The notes under the pieces: generated by a model | What the model was told of the DNA's origin: nothing | Databases searched by the model: none | What the model saw: the letters and a program-made list of their open reading frames with translations, nothing else | Source of the DNA: Parastagonospora avenae f. sp. tritici 18332-5 | Lineage: Eukaryota; Ascomycota; Dothideomycetes; Pleosporales; Phaeosphaeriaceae | Length of the DNA stretch: 64,000 bases | Direction of reading: 5' to 3' | NCBI GenBank assembly: GCA_022559985.1 | Contig: JAFJTR010000029.1 | Span: forward strand, 1 to 64,000 | Position numbers and translations under genes: made by a program | Part shown: in pieces, positions 33,619 through 42,944 of the stretch | Position numbering within the stretch: the stretch's first letter is position 1 | Layout: the number at the start of each line of letters is the position of its first letter

Positions 33619-34245
33619 ATGTTGACTACGTCCATCGATTGCATTCCAGAAGCCTCCCACTTGGACGTGTTTCTGGAGGTCACCCGCAAATTACGAGAGC
33701 TTGCGGTCCGTCAGGCGCGCTACGAAAAGCTCGTTCCCTCAATTGAGACTGTCAAATATACAGTGATCATAGCTGCTATTCATCTAGAGTTCCCTTCCGA
33801 CGATACAATTGCAACCAGTGTACCCGCAGAAGAGGGTTCGAGGATGAGATTGGCAAACGACTCAAGCTACGTCACGCCTACAGATAACAGAAACCCAGAT
33901 GGTATCAATACCAAAGAAGAGGAAGACATGTTGAACGAACGTTTCAACAATGCCATTGAAGATCTACAATCCATACCAGAAATACTGCAGCACCTCGACA
34001 TCAAGCCACATTCCCTGAACCATGACCATAATATCGTGTACCAGAACTTGGTGGATAGCGATTGGGGTACCGAAAAATTCGAGGAGTCGGAGGCTTTTCT
34101 ATACAGTACCTATGAAGCCGACCAGCTGACGCACGGCGGCCTGCTACTTGCAGATCTCGTCAACGTAAAATACCCCGAGCGTAAAGCAATCTTGACTGAC
34201 ATTTGGACCAGGCAGGACTCACCGAGGGAGCGATGCGTGAGTTGA
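33619..34245 (+). CDS. Hypothetical protein (208 aa)
   Basis: Single-exon ORF with a clear core promoter: TATAAAG about 85 bp upstream and an A-rich leader ending in CACAATG. The product is acidic and mostly helical in its outer thirds (VFLEVTRKLRELAVRQARYEKL; EEDMLNERFNNAIEDLQSIPEILQHL), with a low-complexity middle. There is no signal peptide, membrane helix or known motif. I do not recognise a family. Helical regions of this type also occur in the neighbouring small ORFs, but I could not align them convincingly. It may be an orphan gene of this lineage. Confidence 0.55.
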   Translation: MLTTSIDCIPEASHLDVFLEVTRKLRELAVRQARYEKLVPSIETVKYTVIIAAIHLEFPSDDTIATSVPAEEGSRMRLANDSSYVTPTDNRNPDGINTKEEEDMLNERFNNAIEDLQSIPEILQHLDIKPHSLNHDHNIVYQNLVDSDWGTEKFEESEAFLYSTYEADQLTHGGLLLADLVNVKYPERKAILTDIWTRQDSPRERCVS

Positions 34246-34470
34246 ATTTATTATTTTGTGAAATGAGATGTATTGATGAGTTCTACATCAAGAAAAATGA
34301 GCTGATTTGAAGTGAGGAGCTCACTTCGAAGACTGAGTAGATAGACTAGAGAGTGTCAGAAATGTAAAGCAAGGTCGACAGACTTTTGATGTCGAAACAT
34401 GTGCCTGTAGATGTATGTCTGTGATTGTTGGTCGGCTTTGCACTAAGTACGGAAAGTGTTGGGAGGGCTT

Positions 34471-34520
34471 TGCACTAGTGCGAAAGGAAATAACTATAAC
34501 TGCGTTGTATTCGATTGATC
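34471..34520 (+). repeat. Dispersed repeat family R1, copy 2
   Basis: It contains TGCACTAGTGCG and AAAGGAAATAACTATAACTG, matching the blocks at 1.21 kb and 34.66 kb in the same order. Confidence 0.55.
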
Positions 34521-34658
34521 TTTTTGTTGTTCTTCTTGCTACGTGAGGATGCTACGGGGGTGTATATGGTCTGAAACGAGTGAGGCCGAAGTAGGATCGG
34601 ATCGGCTCGTTGGGCAGCGTTCAGCAACCGACGTCCCTACCGATACTCATAATCCGAC

Positions 34659-34720
34659 AGAAAGGGAAATAACGATAACTAGGAATGCATTCTGTTCGGT
34701 GATTGTTCTTGATTGATACG
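34659..34720 (+). repeat. Dispersed repeat family R1, copy 3
   Basis: It contains AAAGGGAAATAACGATAAC followed by GGAATGCATTCTGTTCGGTG, the best match to the copy at 1.21 kb. Two members within 200 bp suggest a nested or tandem insertion. Confidence 0.6.
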
Positions 34721-35096
34721 TAAGGGTGCTGGGTAGGAAGACAAGGCACCCTAGTTAAGATGTCGATCGAACGAGTGACGACACTTAGCACGTTGTGCGC
34801 AGTCATTGTCATGGAACACATCGAGTATTTATTATCTCAGCATTCTCCTATAGGAAGCGTAGGGCAAACAATACACAATGAGGGCAAGTCGTGGTTCTTG
34901 ACCCTACCGAAATTCAGATCCAGACAGCACAGATTCATGCGACACCTAGTGACTGCACTCCGTATCAAATACTCTGAGTCATATTAGTGGCTCACTGATT
35001 TACAAGTCACAACCAGTGTCTATAAATTGATCTTCTTTCCTAGAGTCTGTTTACTACAACAGCATCCATCTTCAAGCATACCTCATCTACTTCACT

Positions 35097-35549
35097 ATGA
35101 GTCCAAGCCATGTTCCCCGATATGTCAGGCCATACTGCCAGTTCCACGAGTTCGCCAATGTCATCAGCGATCTACAAGATGTGTTCGCAGGACGCGAGCG
35201 CTACAGTTGCCTCGATACTTACGCAGAGAAGGCAAGACTTGATGTTAATAAAGCAGCGCTATATTCAGAAGTCCGTGACGGTCACTGCTCTGACAGTGTA
35301 GGCAAACTTTCATCGCTCAGGATTAAGCGCAAGAAAATGAAAGGACAGCTCGATTGGAGTACGGATAAGGTAGATCAGGATTTTCTTGACGAAGAGGCCC
35401 AAAAGTTGAAGAAGCAATTCGACAAAGTCATCCAGGGGCTAAGACGCGTGTCAGTCATATTGCGTGAGTGGGACTCAGCTTCTCCGGGAAGACAGGAAGA
35501 GCCGCCAAAGAAGCTGTATGTTAGTAGCACTTCGTCTGCAGCGCGATAG
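35097..35549 (+). CDS. Hypothetical protein (150 aa) whose 3' end enters an inverted repeat
   Basis: ORF with TATAAAT about 72 bp upstream and a pyrimidine-rich leader before ATG. The product is basic and helical, with a coiled-coil-like part (KKMKGQLDWSTDKVDQDFLDEEAQKLKKQFDKVIQGLRRV). I recognise no family. The last ten codons lie inside the left arm of a 207-bp inverted repeat, so the same tail is encoded in mirror orientation at ~37.12 kb. The arm may therefore have originated as a duplicated gene end. Confidence 0.5.
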   Translation: MSPSHVPRYVRPYCQFHEFANVISDLQDVFAGRERYSCLDTYAEKARLDVNKAALYSEVRDGHCSDSVGKLSSLRIKRKKMKGQLDWSTDKVDQDFLDEEAQKLKKQFDKVIQGLRRVSVILREWDSASPGRQEEPPKKLYVSSTSSAAR

Positions 35550-35726
35550 TTGCAGTAAGTGGGTGTACAATATTGTACGATGGGGTTGATCAAGTTACGA
35601 ATGTATATTGTTGCAGATTGATAGTGTTCTATCTATCGTACGAACGCGTTCATATACAGTTCTGCCGCGCACAGGCCTGCAGGCCTATGCATCAGCAGCT
35701 CACGTGATAATGAGGATTGCTATGTA
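35520..35726. repeat. Left arm of a 207-bp inverted repeat
   Basis: It is the reverse complement of 36940-37146, with five mismatches by eye (about 98% identity), four of them transitions. The arm includes two short palindromes, GTACAATATTGTAC and AGGCCTGCAGGCCT. Outward of 35520 the similarity stops abruptly. Confidence 0.9.
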
Positions 35727-35750
35727 CGGACACTGTATGAATTTGATATC

Positions 35751-36032
35751 ATGGAAGAGGTTGGTGCTCCCTATAGCTGGTGTGTTGATGGGAAATTTAA
35801 AAGGGCGTACGTAGAGCCAGTCCAGGGCATCAGAGACGAGCGTGGAATGTTGATAGTTGACATGCTCTACAACGCTCACGAACTTGACTTGGAGCTCAAA
35901 AAGAAGTGGGAAAGAATCTTGGACCAAGCTAGGTTTGCGCAGTGTGCCCGTGAGAAGATCTTGCAAATTGTGTGCAAGATGCTAAAGATCGACAGGGAGC
36001 TTGGATATGTGCGTGAACAGTTTATAATGTAG
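35751..36032 (+). CDS. Hypothetical protein (93 aa) inside the inverted-repeat structure
   Basis: Small ORF starting 25 bp beyond the left arm. The second half is a charged helix (AHELDLELKKKWERILDQARFAQCAREKILQIVCKML). No family is recognised, and no TATA box is obvious. Coding status is uncertain; the open frame is not much longer than chance. Confidence 0.35.
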   Translation: MEEVGAPYSWCVDGKFKRAYVEPVQGIRDERGMLIVDMLYNAHELDLELKKKWERILDQARFAQCAREKILQIVCKMLKIDRELGYVREQFIM

Positions 36033-36212
36033 CGTAACAAAAAAACTGCCCTGAGTGTATTGATTTCTGCAGACTAGAATTCACATATGCCACGTGTTCA
36101 CCAAACGCATGTCTGCACCTCCCTAGGCAGTGCCAACAACTCCACGTCCACTCCTCGCCTCGACTCCATCATACCTCTCTCTCAAAAATTCCACAGCACC
36201 CTACCAGTCACA

Positions 36213-36506
36213 ATGAATATCGCCTCCCTCCCACCATCCGATTTCAAAGACCTCCTCCTCCTCCTCTCCCACCACAAAGCCAGCTTCAACACCATCGCCA
36301 CCTCCAAGCATCATCACGAAGCCGCACTGCGCGCCCTAAAACAGCAAAGCAACGACATCGACACGCATTATGGATGGGTGCTGGCATCGGACAGCGCGCT
36401 GATTGCGGGAATGTTTGAAGGGCAGGAGGGGGTGGAAGCGAAGACGTGGATGAAGCGCTTGTTTGAGGAGTACGAGGAGAGGAAGGCAATGACGGAGTAT
36501 CTGTAG
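36213..36506 (+). CDS. Hypothetical protein (97 aa) inside the inverted-repeat structure
   Basis: ORF from an ATG in good context (TCACAATGA) preceded by a C/T-rich leader. The product begins MNIASLPPSDFKDLLLLLSH, then a helical region and an acidic C-terminal helix (WMKRLFEEYEERKAMTEYL). The leader and start context favour a real gene. No family is recognised. Confidence 0.45.
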   Translation: MNIASLPPSDFKDLLLLLSHHKASFNTIATSKHHHEAALRALKQQSNDIDTHYGWVLASDSALIAGMFEGQEGVEAKTWMKRLFEEYEERKAMTEYL

Positions 36507-36720
36507 ATTGATGCTGTTGTATGCATGGCAGGGAAAAGGGCAGTCGGGTGGTGAGGGAGAAAGACTTACTCGGGTATATGCAAAGTCTCGGTCTTATCTG
36601 CTTGCATTATGTATTACAGTAATATCATATTCCTTCACATACGACCATAGGACAGTGAGAATTGGGCTTCCCGTTCGCTCAGCCTTACACAAGCACTGTA
36701 CCGGCGGATTAGTAGTTAAG

Positions 36721-36939
36721 TGGGTGACCATTAGCGAATCCCCGCTGTTGTATGTTTCCGACCGTCTTTTTGCCTCGTCATACAACATTTTTGCCATTTT
36801 GTAATTGAAGATAGCTTGGTAGGTTTCGGAGGTGATGTAGTGCCCAAGCAAATATTGTCGTGGGTGAAGGAGATTTCGGGTGGTGAGATGAGAAGAAAAC
36901 AACTTAGTAAAATGTCGTAACAATTGCTAGCATTGTCCA
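36721..36939 (+). repeat. Dispersed repeat family R2, copy 1
   Basis: Blocks GTGACCA, GCGAATCCC, TTGTATGTTT, then AATTTC-like and CGTAACA, occur here and at 42.5-42.87 kb in the same order. It abuts the right inverted-repeat arm. Confidence 0.55.
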
Positions 36940-37146
36940 TACATAGCAATCCTCATTATCACGTGAGCTGCTGATGCATAGGCCTGCAGGCCTGTGCGCG
37001 ACAGAACTGTATATGAACGCATTCGTACGATAGATAGAACACTATCAATCTGCAACAATATACACTCGTAACTTGATCAACCCCACCGTACAATATTGTA
37101 CACCCAATTACTGCAACTATCGCGCTGCAGACGAAGTGCTACTAAC
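36940..37146. repeat. Right arm of a 207-bp inverted repeat
   Basis: It mirrors 35520-35726. The two arms enclose 1,213 bp, giving a 1,627-bp unit. I found no convincing target-site duplication (AAGCTGTAT to the left versus AAGCATCAT to the right share only six of nine bases). Confidence 0.9.
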
Positions 37147-37504
37147 AAGCATCATTCATTACCCCGCCTAATCCTCCACAGGCCCTCGTCTAACCATCAT
37201 TATCAAATGACAATCCAACGACGAAACCATCCCATCGCCCCACTCCACCTCTTCTCTTGCACATCCTCCTCTCAAACCCTAAACCGCACCTCCCCAGTAT
37301 CCATCTCCCAGGCCCTCTTCCAGCCCTCCGCCCGTGCACCTTAGGATTCTACAGGCCAGTTGTAGCAACGGTTAACTTCGCGTATAAATGAGCAGATCCT
37401 ACAAATTCCTTCACATCACCGTCGCTGCTGGATCCGGAAAGTCTGCATCCGCAAATTTTAAGTTCTTTGGCCTTTGCTCTACTTTAAGCTCATAGTTCTG
37501 CAAA

Positions 37505-40500
37505 ATGTGCACCAAGATTAATTTGCTTTCAAGCGGGTCCAACACAGGAGTCTTCGTCGGTAACTTCAATGCCGATCACCAGATCATGACAGTACACGAC
37601 GCGGACCATCCATTGCCATACTCTACGACTAGTAGCGATCCTGCAATCTTGAGTAACAGCGTGGATTATGTGTTCAACCTCTTAGGCCCGAGTGAAACGG
37701 TAAATACTGCTTGTTCATCGTCAATGTACGCACTGCACCATGCTGTACATGCGCTTCGCGCTGGCGACTGCGAAAAGGCCAAAGTAGCTGGTACCAACAT
37801 CATTCTTGACCCTACCACGCAAATCTTTACGACGGAACTTGGTGCGATTTCTCCGACATCTATGTGCTACTCATTCGACTCCGCAGCGGATGGATATGTT
37901 CGTGCGGATGGTTTCTGCGCCCTCTACATCATGAAGTTGAACAATGCGATTGAGGGTCGCTATCTCATCCGAGCGGTAATCCGAGCAACGGCTATCAATG
38001 CGTAGGTGATGCCTTTACATATGGCAGAAGGAAGCTGATACTCTCTAGTAACGGTCGAGGTGCTGGTATCACGCAGCCAAGCGCAGAAGGACAGGCCGCC
38101 GTGATCAAACAAGCATACAGAAATGCCGGAGGCTCGGACCCGGCACTTACAGGATATTTCGAATGTCACGGAACTGGGACACCCATCGGTAACCCCATAG
38201 AAGTATCAGCCGCGGGGAATGTCTTCTCAAGTTACAGAGAAAATGCAGGCGATGTGCTTTTTATTGGATCGATCAAGCCCAATATAGGGCATTCAGAGTC
38301 CGCGAGTGGAATTGCAGGCATCATGAAAGCGGTATTGGCTCTAGAGAAAGGCGTCATACCGCCCAAGATCGGAGTGGTCAATCCGAACCCAAGCATCGAT
38401 TTTGAGGGCGCAAGAGTAGATGTGGTCACCGAAGCGAAGGAGTGGCCAGACAAGGCCAACGGATATCGGAGAGTCAGTGTGAACTCATTCGGATATGTGT
38501 ATGTTCTTCCGGAGTCTTAGTGACATACTTACTGACTACATATGTTCGCTCCGAGCAGAGGTGCTAATGCGCATGTAAGCGAGTATGACATGATACTGTT
38601 ACATCTGAAGCTCTAACCCTACTAATAGGTCATATTGGACAGTATCAATTCGGTGTCGCCAGGGTATAGATATACCAGTGGTCGTCTTGACGTTAACTCC
38701 CTGGTGCCGCCTCGGACGATCTCCTCTCAGCCTTTCGCTCTGCTTGCATTTTCAGCGCACCAAGAAGAGTCTCTGAGGGCTAACATACATAAGAATCTAT
38801 GCAGAAGCTCCACAATACCGCGCAAAAGATCTTGCATACACATTGGTAGCTCGCAAGTCACGCTTCCTGCAGCAGGCGTTCGCCGTACTACCACTGCCTT
38901 CAGGTGCTGAGACACTTCCAGCTATCTTTGATATGGATGTTGTTACTTGGGGAAAAGCCTAAGTGTATCTGCGAGCAATGTTAGTTACATTTTCACTGGT
39001 CAGGGCGCGCAATGGGCAGGTATGGCTGCCGGGCTGATGGCGGATTGTCCAACATTTCGCAACCGCATCCGCTCCTTCGATCTACTTTTAAGAACTCTTG
39101 CGACGAAACCATCGTGGCGCATCTTCGATGCGCTCTCGAACAGCTCCGAATGCGCTGATGTGAATAAACCTGAGGTCTCCCAGACAGTGTGCACGGCGGT
39201 TCAGGTCGGGATTGTTGAGCTCCTTTCCAACTGGGGCATAAAGCCGGTCACAGTCGCTGGTCACTCTTCTGGTGAGCTTGCGGCTGCGTTTGCGGCAGAC
39301 CAGCTCACAGCCGAAGAAGCCATCGTCCTCGCGTACCTGCGCGGATACGCAGTTAGCAAGAACCCCTGCCAGGGTCTTATGCTGGCTGTTGGTCTCGATC
39401 TGGCTGGTTTACAGTGCTGCCATAGGGACACCGCACCACGAAATTGCCAGTCGTTTCGCCAGCGAATACTACGATCCAGTCTTTATTTCCTTGGACGAAG
39501 CTAACAGCATACCCAAGGGCGCCCTTGTTGTGTCGCTGGTGGAGTTCGAACTTGTCTCGGCTATTTTCACAAAGGAACCGTCGTTTGAGGGGCTGAAACG
39601 ACTCGTTGCTCAAGCGTCCTGCATCCTTTGGGTATCCCAAGGAGATTTGATCAAAGGTATAGACCCTACGGCAGGCCTGATGATTGGATTTCTTCACACC
39701 TTGGCAAATGAAACCCCTACTGTTCAACTAATCCATTTCATGGGAAACCTGAGCCATGATAAGACCGGCACCACGCAGATTACCAAGGCAATAGTAGACT
39801 GCTTTGTCCAGCTACAAATCCGGCCACACACCGCTCAGGATGGCTACTATATTTTCCACAACGGCGTTACTTATGTGAGTAGGCTCTTGCCGGACATGAA
39901 GCTGGAGAGGAAGTTTGAGATCCAGACCAAGCTGCGAGAGCATACCGAAGAAAAGCAGCTTGAGATGCTGGCACCAATCAAGCTTTCCTTCACGAAACCT
40001 GGCCTTCTGAGATCCATGGTCTTCAAGGAAGATGCCAGTATGTCGCAACCTTTGCCCGCTGACTGGATCGAGTTGCGCACAGCGGCTATGGGCTTGAACA
40101 TGAAAGACTTGGCAGTAGCCACTGGCCAATTTGATGCAAACAACTTCAGCTATGAGGCTTGTGGAACTATCACTCCTGTTGGCGCGTCAATACAACATCT
40201 TGTGCCGGGTGACCGGATGTATGGTGCAGTCCCGGGCCATTTCGGAAAATTTCGTCCGAGGTAGAGCAAGCTTCGTTCAAAAGATGTCCCAAACGGACAA
40301 GCCTGAGGAGATGGCCTCTATTCCAGTGTGTTACATGACCGCCGTGTACGCTCTGATGCACCTAGCGCAGCTGACACTTGGGGAAAAGGTGCTGATTCAG
40401 GCTGCCACTGGTGGCGTCGGCATGGCGGCACTGAGAATTACAAAACATTTGGGAGCAGATGTGTATGCTAGTGTAGGGACGAAAGTGAAAGAGGATATAC

Positions 40501-42261
40501 TCGTGGTAAAATTCAGAATTCCACGCAGTCATATCTTCTCGTCTCGTGATGTGAGCACGCCTGCCAAGATGTGGAACGCAACAAGTGAGACTGGAATTGA
40601 TGTTATCCTCTCTTCATCATCAGGAGATTATATGCAAGAGACTTGGAGATGCATTGCCCCATTGGGACGGTTCATTGAGATCGGCAGACTCGGTGTCCTA
40701 GAGCGCGGAAGCTTGCCTCTTGGTGTTTTCGAGAGAAACGCTATGTTCACGTCTTTGATTTGGGGCTGATTAGCCGGCAAAAGCCCGTACTCTTTGCTAG
40801 GTGAGTGCTATATGTACCATTAAAAGAGACGATACTAACAATACAATGCAGCCTCTTGGCCGAGGTCGCGAAACTAAAATCCGAGGGAGTCGTTCAACCC
40901 ATTGAGTTTATGTCGAGGTACGACATCTCGCATCTGGAGGAAGCCATGGTATGCATGTCCAAGGGTGCCCATTTGGGCAAGATAGTCGTCACCTTCACAG
41001 ATCTGCAGGTTGTACTGAAAGTGAAACCATCTGTCACGAGAGTTGTTTTTGATCCCCAGGCAACCTATATACTTGCGGGCTGCCTTGGTAGAGTCGGACG
41101 CTCCATCGCCACGTGGATGGTAGATCGTGGGGCACGCAGCCTCTCTTCCTTGTCTCGAGCTGGTTGGAAGCACAGTGGTGCCTTAGCCATTGCGGAAGCG
41201 CTGCGAGGTCGCGGCGTGGCAGTCACCGTCATCCGATGTGATGTGGCCAGCTCAGATGACGTCCTATATGCCGTCAATCAGATCTCGAAAATTGGAAAGC
41301 CGATTAAGGGTGTTATGCACGCGGCCATGATACTCGAGGACGTCTCATTCGAAACAATGACGTTTCAACGGATGCAATCTGTACCGTACTGATGCCGAAG
41401 GTGCAGGGAACGATCAACCTGCACGAAGCGACCCTGCACCACAAGCTCGACTTCTTCAACATGACGAGCTGCGTTGTGCCGTATGTTGGTACAGCCAATC
41501 AGGCAAGCTATGGAGCTGCGAATGCCTTCCAAGACGCCTTTGCACGCTACCGGCTGGCGCGCAACCTTCCAGTGCAGTCTATATCGCTCGGCCTAATTGT
41601 GGGTGTGGGTGTAGCGGGCGTTCGTGAGGGCTTACAGCGCTCCATCAAACGCAACGGAATATATGGCAACACGATCTCTCGGATTCTGCAGCTGATAGAC
41701 GTGGTTTTCGTATCTGATCAGGCATAGAAGAGCGCGGACCAGGACCCCTTGAGCTCTGGACACGTCCTAACAGGCTTTGCGCCCATCAAACTCTTTGAAC
41801 TAGACAACAACGGCGCTGACACCGAGTTTACATGGTCTGCTGACCCAAGAATGCAACGGGTAGCGCAGGCTGTGCAGGACTACTATGATATCGTTAGTGG
41901 CAGCAACGCCACAGCACAGCGCAATTCTTCCGCGGCGAGCATAACCGCGATAGAGCTGCGTGATATGGTGCAAAGAGTTCACAAAAGAACGGATACTACA
42001 GCGGAGCAGCGACTGAGAAAAATTGTTCAAGAAGCGGTGATGCAGCGACTGGGGAAACTGCTATTCGTGTCCGCTGACGACGTGGATGGAGCCAAGGATG
42101 TGGCGAGCTACGGTATCGACAGCATGATTGCAGCCGAGTTGCGCAACTGGCTGATGAAGATGTTTCGATTGGACCTTAGCTTTCTGGAATTGGTGAGGAA
42201 GGGCACGCGGGTTGAAGACCTCGTTGACTTAGCATGTAGGTCATTGGTAGCCCAGGAGTGA
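37505..42261 (+). pseudogene. Highly reducing polyketide synthase relic (KS-AT fragment, ER, KR, ACP)
   Basis: Fragments in order: KS lacking its first ~110 residues (37535-38640; NTACSSS, ECHGTGTPIGNP, KPNIGHSES; two short introns before NAHVILD), the first half of AT (38980-39400; GQGAQWAG, GHSSGE), a jump at ~39410 to the post-methyltransferase region, ER (~40000-40770; LTLGEKVLIQAATGGVGMAAL), KR (40990-41730; LAGCLGRVGRSIA, PKVQGT) and ACP (42000-42240; YGIDSM). The second half of AT, all of DH and any MT are gone. Frame breaks occur near 38960, 39410, 40250, 41390 and 41727. Such an enzyme would make a reduced aliphatic chain; this copy cannot. The KS active-site block reads NTACSSS in place of the usual DTACSSS. 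Confidence 0.88.
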
Positions 42262-42500
42262 AATTGTCAGATTTTGGAGTCTGAGACATATGATGAATTG
42301 GATGCTGGTTCGTGACCTGTAATGTATCGTTTGATTGGGGTTCTGAACCAATTGGACCCCGAATGCCAGCCTGGAAGAGGAGTCTCATTGATAACTGCAA
42401 TCTCATTCGGTCCAGCATGGTCTCAGCGAGCGCTGAAGTAAAATGGGAGTAATTGGCTGGAGAAATTAGCTGGACTGACTCGAAGAAAGAACGGAGCGAA

Positions 42501-42870
42501 TGAGTGACCACTGGCGAATCCCGCCATTGTATGTTTTTGACCTTCTTTTCGCCGAATTTAAGCGACATTTTGTTCACGCATTGTTTTCGCCATTTCGTAG
42601 CAAAGACTTGTAGTATTTAGGCACATTTTGAAAGATTAGTGTTAGACCAGGTCAATACCCACCAGATGTAGGCACACAGGCTGCTCATGTACCCATGAGC
42701 ACTTATTCGCTAAAAATTGTTGAGATAACAGCAACCAACAATTGGAGCGAGCACATGCAGGCAAATCTCGTAGTGTGTTAAGGAGAAGATGCAGCAGTCG
42801 TGGCAAAATTTAGGTGCCGAGATGAACAAGGAGACAATTTAGAATGCCGTAACAGTTTCTCATTATCCAT
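42501..42870 (+). repeat. Dispersed repeat family R2, copy 2
   Basis: It shares ordered blocks with 36721-36939 (GTGACCA, GCGAATCCC, TTGTATGTTTT, later CGTAACA) but is longer and diverged. It lies between the polyketide synthase relic and the GH92 gene. Together with copy 1 it brackets the relic. Confidence 0.5.
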
Positions 42871-42944
42871 TACCCCATTTCAACCTCAACGAAGCCATCA
42901 ATATCCATTGACGTCTCAGCCCAACCATCTATCCCTCCCCTCTC

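Noticed and set aside
35505..37155. 9-bp target-site duplication around the 207-bp inverted repeats
   Set aside because: AAGCTGTAT and AAGCATCAT match at only six of nine positions.
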